In this document: in pieces, positions 35,754 through 44,062 of the stretch
Numbering within the stretch: position 1 is the first letter of the stretch
Layout of the letters: each line of letters begins with the position of its first letter
Program-made: the position numbers and the translations under genes
The notes under the pieces: model-generated
What the model saw: the letters and a program-made list of their open reading frames with translations, nothing else
Told to the model about the DNA's origin: nothing
The model's database searches: none
Source of the DNA: an uncultured Granulosicoccaceae bacterium
GTDB taxonomy: Bacteria > Pseudomonadota > Gammaproteobacteria > Granulosicoccales > Granulosicoccaceae
Direction: 5' to 3'
Assembly: GCA_937931165.1 (NCBI GenBank)
Contig: CALHCI010000074.1
Coordinates: 1 to 53,349, forward strand
Length of the DNA stretch: 53,349 nucleotides

Positions 35754-38105
35754 TTGTCCATCCCTCCCGCAAAAAGTCCAACGTACCAGTGCTTTATCGC
35801 CTGCGCACCCGGCCTTGAAAAGTTGCTCGGCACCGAGCTCAAATCCCTGGGTATTGATGTCTTTAAAACACGACGTGCCGGAGTGGATTGCAAGCTCGAG
35901 CTGATTCAGATCTACAAGATTTGCCTGTGGTCGCGGGTAGCAAACAGAGTGCTGCTGTCACTGGGTGAATATCAAATTCAGGATGAGCAGACTTTCTATG
36001 CAGCTGTGCAGCGTATCGACTGGGCGCGGCACATGACGCAAAGCGGTACACTGGCCGTTGACTTCTTTTGCTCTGATTCTTGTATCACTCATAGTCGTTA
36101 TGGCGCACAGCTTACCAAAGATGCCATTGTTGACTGGTTTCGTGACACATTCGGGGAACGCCCAAGTGTTGATCGTGAAACGCCGGATATTCGCGTCAAT
36201 GTTTATTTGTTTCGCAACAAAGCGCGCATCAGTCTTGATATGTCCGGTGCCAGTCTGCATCGCAGAAACTACCGCAGCGCTGGTGGTCAGGCGCCCCTGA
36301 AAGAAAATCTGGCGGCATCGATTTTACTGGCGAGTCGCTGGTCTCGCAGCAGTGGCTCGTTGTTTGATCCGATGTGTGGTTCGGCAACGTTTTTGATCGA
36401 AGGTGCCATGATAGCCGGCAACATCGCACCGGGAATGCTGCGCGACTACTTCGGTTTTCTGGGTTGGAATCAGCACGATACTGAAACCTGGAGCGCAGTC
36501 CGTGAGGAAGTGACACAACAGGCGGATATGTCTGCCATTCCATCAATTTCCGGTTGTGATATTGACCGTCGCACCATTGATGTTGCGCGGGATAATATCG
36601 ATGCTGCCGGGTTGAGTGACTATATCAAGGTAGAGGTAGCCGACTTTTTTTCTAACGATAGCGTGTTACCAAACGGGCCGGGTCTGGTGGTGGTTAATCC
36701 GCCTTATGGTGAGCGACTGGAAAACCCTGATCAGATAGCAAAGTTCTACACGACGCTTGGCCGGACCGTAAAGCGCCGCTGTGCCAACTGGCAGCTGGCA
36801 TTGTTTACCGGTGCTCCTTCGTTGTTTCATCGTATTGGTTTGTCGAGAAGAGTGGTGCTGGAATGCAAAAACGGTGACATTGACTGCCGGTTGTTTACTG
36901 CGTCGGTTCCGGCGCTTGCCAGGCACAATGAATATAGCGCTGAAAAAACCGGCAGCCCGCCTGTGGAAGAGCAGTCGCAAGTCGTTAATCCATGGAGTAA
37001 TGCCGAGCAAACACGCAGTCAACGGGGTCATGATCGCAACGAAAGTGGTGGTCATGAACATGGTCATACGAGCGCTAAAGATAAGCCTGCGCTAGCACCT
37101 GGTGTTAATCAGTTTGCTGATCGTCTGCGCAAAAACCTAAGGCAGATTCGCGGTTGGGCAAAGTCTTCGGGTGCGACAAACTATCGCGTCTATGATGCAG
37201 ATCTGCCGGACTATGCGTTTGCGCTGGATGTCTATACCGATGCGTTGCAGCCAGATACCTCTTATGTTTGCTTGCAGGAATACCGCGCACCTGCACACAT
37301 TGATGCCAGACTGGCCCAGGCACGTATCGACAGTGCCGCAGAAGTGATCAAACAGGAGCTGGCGTGTCGTGATAACCATCTTGTGCTAAAACGTCGTGAC
37401 CGTCAGCGCGGGGATCAACAGTACAACCGCCTGGAAAGACTCAACGAGTTTTATCAGGTTGCTGAAGGAGAGGGCCGGTTTTTAATCAATATTCATGATT
37501 ATCTTGATTGTGGATTGTTTCTGGATCATCGAAAGGTGCGGTTATGGCTCGCAAAATCATCCGCCGGTAAGCGATTGTTGAACCTGTACTGCTATACGGC
37601 ATCGGCGACGGTGCATGCCGCGTTGGGTAGTGCGGAATCCAGTGTCAGCGTCGATCTTTCTTACAAGTACCTCGAATGGGCCGAGAAAAATTTTGCGCTG
37701 AATAAAATCGACATGAACAAGCACCGATTGGTGCGCGGAGACAGCAAAGCGTGGGTCGACGCGCATATTAAGTCTGGCGATGCCGGTTTTGATATCATCT
37801 TTCTGGATCCACCGACTTTTTCAAATTCATCAGCGACCGAGCAGGACTGGGACGTGCAGCGCGATCATGAATCGATGATTGAGCAATGTATGTCTATACT
37901 TAATCCGCAAGGCGTGTTGGTGTTTTCCAATAATTTTCGGCGTTTCAAGCTGGCGGCAAAAATTCCCGACCGGTATGCCGTGGAAGATCGTACTAAATGG
38001 AGTCTGCAGAGAGATTTCTCCCGCAACCCTAAAATTCACCAGTGCTGGTTTATAAAACACCAGGCGTTTGACGCCGGTGTAAATAAACCCGACTCTAAAC
38101 AATAA
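35754..38105 (+). CDS. rlmKL: Bifunctional 23S rRNA methyltransferase RlmKL
   Basis: The 783-residue fusion methylates 23S rRNA at G2445 (N2, RlmL part) and G2069 (N7, RlmK part). A THUMP domain covers about 55-165. The RlmL domain has DPMCGSATFLIEGA and the catalytic VVNPPYGERL. The RlmK domain near the C-terminus has LLNLYCYTASATVHAA and LDPPTFSNSS. It is about 80 residues longer than the E. coli protein; the extra length is a hydrophilic, His/Glu-rich linker at about 395-450 between the two enzyme parts. The start is TTG at 35754 with no obvious ribosome-binding site. sohB follows after 15 bp. Confidence 0.95.
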   Translation: MSIPPAKSPTYQCFIACAPGLEKLLGTELKSLGIDVFKTRRAGVDCKLELIQIYKICLWSRVANRVLLSLGEYQIQDEQTFYAAVQRIDWARHMTQSGTLAVDFFCSDSCITHSRYGAQLTKDAIVDWFRDTFGERPSVDRETPDIRVNVYLFRNKARISLDMSGASLHRRNYRSAGGQAPLKENLAASILLASRWSRSSGSLFDPMCGSATFLIEGAMIAGNIAPGMLRDYFGFLGWNQHDTETWSAVREEVTQQADMSAIPSISGCDIDRRTIDVARDNIDAAGLSDYIKVEVADFFSNDSVLPNGPGLVVVNPPYGERLENPDQIAKFYTTLGRTVKRRCANWQLALFTGAPSLFHRIGLSRRVVLECKNGDIDCRLFTASVPALARHNEYSAEKTGSPPVEEQSQVVNPWSNAEQTRSQRGHDRNESGGHEHGHTSAKDKPALAPGVNQFADRLRKNLRQIRGWAKSSGATNYRVYDADLPDYAFALDVYTDALQPDTSYVCLQEYRAPAHIDARLAQARIDSAAEVIKQELACRDNHLVLKRRDRQRGDQQYNRLERLNEFYQVAEGEGRFLINIHDYLDCGLFLDHRKVRLWLAKSSAGKRLLNLYCYTASATVHAALGSAESSVSVDLSYKYLEWAEKNFALNKIDMNKHRLVRGDSKAWVDAHIKSGDAGFDIIFLDPPTFSNSSATEQDWDVQRDHESMIEQCMSILNPQGVLVFSNNFRRFKLAAKIPDRYAVEDRTKWSLQRDFSRNPKIHQCWFIKHQAFDAGVNKPDSKQ

Positions 38106-38120
38106 TCGAGGTTTCTATTC

Positions 38121-39203
38121 GTGGGCGAGTTTTTCTTCAGTTATGGGTTGTTCCTGGCCAAGCTGTTGACGGTATTTTTATTGTTAGTCGCACTTCTGGT
38201 TCTGGCTACAGCATTCGGCGGACGCGGTCGTCGCTCAAAAGGCACGTTGAATGTCACGCATATCAATGAGCAGCTGGATCAAAGCCGCGAGATGTTGCAG
38301 TCCATGGTGCTTGATCCGGCTGACTTTAAACAATCGGCCAAGCTCAAGAAAAAGCAGGATAAACAAGAGGCCAAGGCTAAAAAAGCGTCGGCCAAAATTG
38401 CGGCTAAAAATCGTGGCGATGGCACTACCATTGTTGACGAGAAAAAGCGTCGGCGGATTTTTCTGCTTGATTTCAAAGGGGATATCAAACCTTCGCAGGT
38501 AGATTATCTGCGCAAGGAAGTCACCGCAGTGCTTTCGATTGCCGACGTCTACGACGAGGTAGCAATCAAGATTGAAAGCGGTGGTGGCACGGTACACGGC
38601 TACGGCCTTGCTGCTGCGCAGTTACAGCGCATACGGGACAAGAATATTTCACTGGTGGTGAGTGTTGATAAAGTTGCTGCCAGTGGTGGTTATCTGATGG
38701 CCTGTGTTGCCAATAAAATTCTTGCCGCACCGTTCGCGATTATTGGCTCCATTGGAGTGATGGCGCAAATTCCCAACATCCATCGTTTGCTGAAGAAGCA
38801 CGATATTGATGTCGAGTTGCTGACTGCCGGTGAATACAAGCGCACGCTAACGGTGCTGGGTGAAAATACCGACAAAGGGCGTGAGAAGTTTCTGGAAGAT
38901 ATTCAGGTTATTCACGATCAGTTCAAAAATACCATCTCACGCTTCAGACCGCAGACAGACATGGTGCAAGTGGCCACTGGTGAAGTGTGGAGCGGAGAGG
39001 AGGCAATTCGTTTACAGCTGGTCGATGAAATCATTACCAGCGATGAGTACATCGTGAAAAGCTGTGAGTCAGCTGATGTATATAGCGTAAAGTACGAAGA
39101 GAAAAAACCACTGCACGAGAAATTCGGTGCGGCTGCAGCGTTGACCGCTGATCGTGTTGTCGATGTACTGCTGCAGAAGGCGGATCGTTCGCGCTTTCTT
39201 TAA
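38121..39203 (+). CDS. sohB: SohB family inner-membrane serine peptidase (S49)
   Basis: The 360-residue protein has one N-terminal membrane segment (about 10-32), then a Lys/Ala-rich stretch (about 75-100), then an S49 protease domain. The catalytic serine is in VDKVAASGGYLMACVANKI and the general-base lysine in GEYKRTLTVLGENTDKGR. SohB is a signal-peptide-peptidase-like enzyme of the inner membrane, active in the periplasm. The length is close to E. coli SohB (349). GTG at 38121 has GAGG 13 bases upstream. A strong hairpin follows the stop. Confidence 0.95.
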   Translation: MGEFFFSYGLFLAKLLTVFLLLVALLVLATAFGGRGRRSKGTLNVTHINEQLDQSREMLQSMVLDPADFKQSAKLKKKQDKQEAKAKKASAKIAAKNRGDGTTIVDEKKRRRIFLLDFKGDIKPSQVDYLRKEVTAVLSIADVYDEVAIKIESGGGTVHGYGLAAAQLQRIRDKNISLVVSVDKVAASGGYLMACVANKILAAPFAIIGSIGVMAQIPNIHRLLKKHDIDVELLTAGEYKRTLTVLGENTDKGREKFLEDIQVIHDQFKNTISRFRPQTDMVQVATGEVWSGEEAIRLQLVDEIITSDEYIVKSCESADVYSVKYEEKKPLHEKFGAAAALTADRVVDVLLQKADRSRFL

Positions 39204-39213
39204 GGCCACAAAT

Positions 39214-39242
39214 GATAAGAGCAACCTCAGGTTGCTCTTATC
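39214..39242. terminator. Strong hairpin between convergent sohB and the regulator gene, likely bidirectional terminator
   Basis: GATAAGAGCAACC (39214-39226) pairs perfectly with GGTTGCTCTTATC (39230-39242), leaving a 3-base loop. It sits 11 bp past the sohB stop and 50 bp past the stop of the opposing regulator gene. U-runs on either side are short, so efficiency is uncertain. Confidence 0.75.
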
Positions 39243-39292
39243 GTGTTCTATAAGTTTTTGTTGCCAGCCGGGAATGCCGGCTACAGCCCCGC

Positions 39293-40702
39293 CTACTTGG
39301 AAGCGCTGCGTCTTCCACTACCGGCAATCTGTACACCGTATTTTTTCATTAGCCGGTACAGCGTTACGCGTGACACACCAAGTTGCGAGGCGGTTTCCGT
39401 AACGTTGTTGTAGTTCCGTTCCAGTGCGTTTCGAATGAACTCGCCTTCTGCTTTGGCCCGCACTTCATCAAGGTTGGTTGGTGTGTCGCTCTCGTCTTCT
39501 GAAGCGGCATGGCCGGCCAGTCCGAGATCAATGGGTTGTATCAGTGTAGATTCACACATCACAATTGACTGACGTACACGGTTTAATAATTCGCGAACAT
39601 TGCCTGGCCAGTTGTGCTGGTGCATGGCGATTTTTGCCTGCTGTGAAAAACCTTTAATGCGGCCGCCGGGTGCATCGTCTATAAATTTTTCGAAGAAGTA
39701 TTGCGCCAGGCTGTCGACATCGCCAATGCGATCACGCAGGGCCGGGATTTCAATGTGCAATATGTTCAGGCGATAGAACAGATCTTCACGGAACTGACCT
39801 GACTTTACCGCTTCATCGATACTGTTAGAGCTTGCCGTAATGATGCGTACATCAACCGGAATCGGTTGATTACTGTTGAGTCGCTCTACCTGACCGGTTT
39901 GCATGAATCGAAGTAACAGCATCTGTTGTTCTGCAGGCAGATCAGTCACCGAGTCGAGGAACAGTGAACCACCGACAGATTGTTCTATCCTGCCAGGTCC
40001 TTTTTCGCGTGAGCCGAATAATTCTTCGCCAATCAGATTGGCAGGTATGGTGGCACAACTGACTGTGACAAAAGGACCGGTGTTGCGTGGTGACTGATTA
40101 TGCAGGGCACGTCCGACGAGTTCTTTACCGGTGCCAGTCTCGCCGGTGATCATCACCGGTGCATCGACGCGGGCGGATTTCTTAACGGCAGCATACAGAT
40201 TCAGCATGGCCTGGCTGGTGCCAACCATTTGCGTATCGTTATCTGCAATCAGGCTGCTGATGGCCGGGCGTGGGCGCAAAACAGCCATACCATAGGCGTG
40301 GCCAAGTGTGCCGACCAGTTGCTGTGTATCGCACGGCAATGTGTGATAGTCGAAACAGTGGTCTGAGATCAGACCGGCCGCACGAGTATCTTCAATGACA
40401 TTTGATTCAACGACGGCCACCCAGTTCATCGGGTGTGTATCGAGGAGCTTTTCCAGTTGATCGAGCATTTCAAGTTGCCCGACATTGATCACAATGACGC
40501 CAACTTCAAAGGCGTTGTCGTGCATTGTTTTGGTTGCTGACTCGATAGAGTCTACCGTGGTGATCTGCCAGCGGGCAGACTTGATTGCTGAAGCCAGCTC
40601 GTCCTGCGTGCGACTGAGGTCACAGAACAGCGCCCTACGCCCGGCAAAAGAGCGTGACGCTTCTGCATCCATGTCACTGCCGCGTTTTTGAGTAGCATTC
40701 AT
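39293..40702 (-). CDS. Degenerate sigma-54-activator-like regulator (VpsR/FleQ-like, probably sigma-54 independent)
   Basis: The 469-residue protein has an N-terminal receiver-like domain (about 22-140), an AAA+ domain (about 155-380) and a Fis-type helix-turn-helix (VTETASQLGVSRVTLYRLMK). Walker A GETGTGKE (187-194) is intact. The receiver phosphoacceptor position appears to be Asn73 (VIVIN), not Asp. After ELFG (227-230) the GAFTGA loop that contacts sigma-54 is missing: the segment reads SREKGPGRIEQS, about eight residues shorter than in NtrC. Walker B is LFLDS instead of LFLDE. VpsR and FleQ, which sense c-di-GMP, are the best-known relatives with departures from the NtrC mode. Its targets are unknown. 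Confidence 0.85.
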   Translation of the reverse strand: MNATQKRGSDMDAEASRSFAGRRALFCDLSRTQDELASAIKSARWQITTVDSIESATKTMHDNAFEVGVIVINVGQLEMLDQLEKLLDTHPMNWVAVVESNVIEDTRAAGLISDHCFDYHTLPCDTQQLVGTLGHAYGMAVLRPRPAISSLIADNDTQMVGTSQAMLNLYAAVKKSARVDAPVMITGETGTGKELVGRALHNQSPRNTGPFVTVSCATIPANLIGEELFGSREKGPGRIEQSVGGSLFLDSVTDLPAEQQMLLLRFMQTGQVERLNSNQPIPVDVRIITASSNSIDEAVKSGQFREDLFYRLNILHIEIPALRDRIGDVDSLAQYFFEKFIDDAPGGRIKGFSQQAKIAMHQHNWPGNVRELLNRVRQSIVMCESTLIQPIDLGLAGHAASEDESDTPTNLDEVRAKAEGEFIRNALERNYNNVTETASQLGVSRVTLYRLMKKYGVQIAGSGRRSASK

Positions 40703-41074
40703 TGAAACTTTCCGATCCTGCGTACCTCAAAACCATACCTGTGACGGAAGCGGGGTACTTGATTAGCCTTCTGTGCCGAAACGACTTCATTCCGACGCTG
40801 TAGGGGGTAAGGTTAACCAACTGCATCTGCTTATTCTTCGCAGAGCGTCATATTATTGACAAGTTGTGCGCTTGTTGTAACGTAATGTAATTCAATCGTG
40901 GCGAAATAGTAACAGTTTTCTTGCTGCCCGTTCAATTTGATTACCGCCCGGCATGCGATTTTATTTTCAGGTGGACGTTAGCGCCCGGTTCGGCGCAACG
41001 CGCAAAAACAACACGTTAGGGCACTGATGTGAACTTCGTCACGGGCAGAATTTGATGTTGTCAGGAATTTGCTG
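40703..41074. other. 372-bp intergenic region upstream of the regulator gene
   Basis: No coding region is supported. It should carry the promoter of the minus-strand regulator and the end of the minus-strand acyl-CoA ligase operon. A TTGACA at 40856 points rightward but has no gene to serve. No terminator or repeat was seen. Confidence 0.45.
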
Positions 41075-42712
41075 CTAGCCTGCGCCATCGTTTTTGAGTT
41101 GGTCACGCAATAAAAACTTCTGAATTTTCCCTGTCGAAGTTTTTGGAAGCTCTGCAAACACCACTTTTGACGGACATTTGAAGCGTGCCATGTTTTCGCG
41201 GCACCACTCAATGATCTGGCCTTCAGACAGGTCTGCGTGCGATTTCAGATGCACAAAGGCGCAGGGTGTTTCACCCCATTTTTCATCGTCCATGGCGACC
41301 ACTGCGGCCTCCAGGACGTCAGGGTGCGAATACAGTACGTCTTCAATTTCTATGGAGGAGATATTTTCACCGCCGGAGATAATCACATCCTTTGATCTGT
41401 CGGTAATGCGCAGATAGCCATCTTCATCCATGACCGCCAGATCGCCTGAGTGAAACCAGCCCCCGGCAAATGCCTTTTCTGTTTCAACCGGATTCTTAAA
41501 GTAACCGCGCATCACAATGTTGCCTTTAAACATCACCTCGCCAACCGTGGTGCCATCCCGCGGAACTGGCAGCAAAGATTCCGGGTCGAGTACGTCCAGG
41601 CCTTCCAGTACCTGATAGCGCACACCTTGCCTTGCCTTCAGTCGTGCTCTTTCGTCGGCGGGCTGGCTATCCCAGTGTTTTTTCCACGCACACATGACCG
41701 CAGGACCGTAGGTTTCAGTCAGGCCGTACACATGCGTCATGTGAAAGCCGAGACTTTCCATTTCAGCGAGAATACTGGCCGGAGGCGGCGCTGCAGCGGT
41801 CATCACCTTAATCGGGTAGTCAATAGTGCAGGTGGCGTCTGCCGGCGTGTTGAGAATCATGCTGAGCACGATGGGGGCGCCACACAAATGCGTTACCCGG
41901 TGTTGTTTAATTGCCTGATAAATCATTTCGCCGGATACGGTGCGGGAGCACACACTGGTACCCGCGATTGCAGCAAGTGACCACGGAAAGCACCAGCCAT
42001 TGCAGTGGAACATTGGCAGTGTCCAGAGGTAGCGCGGGTGATCACTCATCTCCCATCCGGTGATGTTGCTCAGTGCGTTGAGGTATGCGCCACGATGATG
42101 ATAAACAACCCCTTTCGGGTTGCCTGTCGTGCCTGACGTATAATTCAGCGCAATCGCATTCCATTCATCCTGAGGCGGTGGAAAGGCGTCATCGGCTGAG
42201 CCTGTCGTCAGAAAGTCTTCGTATTCAATAGTGCCGAGTCGTTGTTTTTCAGTTTGAACATTCGGGTCATCGATATCGATCACCACCACGGTACTTTCCA
42301 GTTGCTTAACTGCTTCCGCTGCGGTTTTAAACAGAGCAGTATCGGTGATCAGCACTTTCGCTTCGCCATGCGAAAGAATAAACGCAATAGTTGCAGCATC
42401 GAGGCGGGTATTGATCGCATTAAGCACCGCACCACACATCGGTACGCCAAAATGTGCTTCATACATGGCCGGTGTATTGGGGGCCAGCACAGCGACAGTG
42501 TCGCCGGACCCTATACCGATGCGCGTTAACGCTGATGCCAGACGGACACAGCGTTGATGTGTGGTGGCCCAGTCCTGAGTCAGGCCTTCATAAATAATCG
42601 CCGGATGCTGTGGATACACATCGGCGGCACGGGCCAGGAAGCTCAGCGGTGTCAGCGGAGTGTAGTTTGCGGAGTTTTTGTCCAGTCCGTTATTGAAAGG
42701 ATTGTCAGCCAC
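41075..42712 (-). CDS. AMP-forming acyl-CoA synthetase (DmdB-like / medium-chain type)
   Basis: From the GTG at 42712 this is a 545-residue adenylate-forming enzyme that activates a carboxylic acid with ATP and CoA. Motifs are LNYTSGTTGNPKGVVYHHRG (the P-loop-like A3 motif), HVYGLTETYGP, GWFHSGDLAVMDEDGYLRI, DRSKDVIISGGENIS, and the catalytic lysine in LPKTSTGKIQK. The overall pattern resembles acyl-CoA ligases of the 3-methylmercaptopropionyl-CoA ligase (DmdB) group, but medium- or branched-chain acids are equally possible. The GTG at 42712 has AGGAG five bases ahead; the frame extends to a GTG at 42766 with no such site. It is divergent from a CoA-transferase. Confidence 0.9.
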   Translation of the reverse strand: MADNPFNNGLDKNSANYTPLTPLSFLARAADVYPQHPAIIYEGLTQDWATTHQRCVRLASALTRIGIGSGDTVAVLAPNTPAMYEAHFGVPMCGAVLNAINTRLDAATIAFILSHGEAKVLITDTALFKTAAEAVKQLESTVVVIDIDDPNVQTEKQRLGTIEYEDFLTTGSADDAFPPPQDEWNAIALNYTSGTTGNPKGVVYHHRGAYLNALSNITGWEMSDHPRYLWTLPMFHCNGWCFPWSLAAIAGTSVCSRTVSGEMIYQAIKQHRVTHLCGAPIVLSMILNTPADATCTIDYPIKVMTAAAPPPASILAEMESLGFHMTHVYGLTETYGPAVMCAWKKHWDSQPADERARLKARQGVRYQVLEGLDVLDPESLLPVPRDGTTVGEVMFKGNIVMRGYFKNPVETEKAFAGGWFHSGDLAVMDEDGYLRITDRSKDVIISGGENISSIEIEDVLYSHPDVLEAAVVAMDDEKWGETPCAFVHLKSHADLSEGQIIEWCRENMARFKCPSKVVFAELPKTSTGKIQKFLLRDQLKNDGAG

Positions 42713-42834
42713 ACATGCTCCTGATGATTTGAATTCGCGCACCCTGATGATTATGGTGGCATACACCGGGTTGCTTATACAGTACAGTTGTTATCGGAGC
42801 CTTGCAGATTTGCACCATTGACCGAGGACACTCA

Positions 42835-44043
42835 TTGAACACGACAGGAAATAACCGGCGCCCGCTCGACGGTGTGAAGGTGCTTGAACTGGGGCAGCTA
42901 ATTGCTGGTCCGCAAGCCGGTTGTATGCTGGCCTACTTCGGGGCCGAGGTCATCAAGATTGAGCCTCCCGGCCGCGGTGATCCGATTCGTCAATGGCGGC
43001 TACTCGACGAGCATGGCACTTCTTACTGGTGGCAAAGTATTGCAAGAAATAAAAAATCGGTGACGGTTGATCTTAAAGCTGATCGCGGGCGTGCACTGGT
43101 GCGTGATCTTATGAACAAGGTCGACGTTGTGATTGAAAATTTCCGCCCTGGTGCCATGGAGAAGTGGGGGCTTGACCCGGAGCAGTTCAGGCAATCGAAT
43201 CCGTCACTGGTTTACACTCGAGTAAGCGGCTATGGACAGACCGGGCCAATGTCATCACGACCGGGTTATGCATCAGCCTGTGAAGCGTTTGGTGGCTTTC
43301 GGCATGTGAATGGTTTCCCTGACCGACCCCCGGTAAGACCTAACCTGAGCCTTGGTGACACACTCGCTGCAATGCACGCTGTTATCGGTGTATTGCTTGG
43401 TCTGCACAGTCGAACAACTCACGGCAGCGGACAAGTGGTGGATGTGTCGATTTTTGAATCCGTCTACAACATGATGGAAGCGGTGGTGCCGGAGTATTCA
43501 GCCGAGGGAGTCGTGCGAGAGCCGTCCGGTTCAACGCTTACCGGTATTGTACCGACTAACACCTATCTTTGTGCAGACGATAAATATGTGGTTATTGGTG
43601 GCAACGGAGATTCAATCTATCAGCGTTTAATGCAATGTACCGGTCGTGATGATCTGGCGAACGATCCGCGTATGGCAGGTAATGCCGGTCGTGTTCAGCA
43701 TGAAAAAGAAATTGATCAGGCGATTAGCCACTGGACCAGCCAGCATAGTGCAGCAGAGATATTAAAGACCCTCGAAGTCGCCGAGGTACCTTCGGGGCCG
43801 ATTCTGAGCGTTGCAGATATGTTTGAAGATCCGCACTATCGTGCACGCGGACTCTTTGAAAAAGTAACAGTCGGTGAACGTGAGCTTGAAATACCGGCTA
43901 TGCATCCAAGGCTTAACGATACTCCCGGGCGTACTGATACCGCAGGCCCTGGAGTTGGTGAGCATACTGTGAGCGTTCTGAGTGAATTACTTGGCTACGA
44001 TGAAGCGGAGATTACCTCGCTGCAGGAAAGCCGGGTGATTTAA
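42835..44043 (+). CDS. CaiB/BaiF family (class III) CoA-transferase
   Basis: From the TTG at 42835 this is a 402-residue class III CoA-transferase. It opens with LDGVKVLELGQLIAGPQAG and AYFGAEVIKIEPP. VIENFRPGAMEKWGLD, SGYGQTGP and the likely catalytic Asp in NLSLGDTLAAMHA (about Asp175) follow. The family moves CoA between acids such as succinyl-CoA and other carboxylates. An upstream TTG at 42802 is in frame, but the GAGG before 42835 gives better spacing. It is divergent from the acyl-CoA ligase with about 120 bp between them, hinting at joint control and a shared acid-degradation route. The substrate is unknown. Confidence 0.9.
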   Translation: MNTTGNNRRPLDGVKVLELGQLIAGPQAGCMLAYFGAEVIKIEPPGRGDPIRQWRLLDEHGTSYWWQSIARNKKSVTVDLKADRGRALVRDLMNKVDVVIENFRPGAMEKWGLDPEQFRQSNPSLVYTRVSGYGQTGPMSSRPGYASACEAFGGFRHVNGFPDRPPVRPNLSLGDTLAAMHAVIGVLLGLHSRTTHGSGQVVDVSIFESVYNMMEAVVPEYSAEGVVREPSGSTLTGIVPTNTYLCADDKYVVIGGNGDSIYQRLMQCTGRDDLANDPRMAGNAGRVQHEKEIDQAISHWTSQHSAAEILKTLEVAEVPSGPILSVADMFEDPHYRARGLFEKVTVGERELEIPAMHPRLNDTPGRTDTAGPGVGEHTVSVLSELLGYDEAEITSLQESRVI

Positions 44044-44062
44044 AGCCGCTATCTAAATACCG

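Noticed and set aside
40856..40888. Rightward promoter TTGACA with a possible -10 (TAACGT)
   Set aside because: No plus-strand gene or RNA element lies downstream and the -10 is weak.
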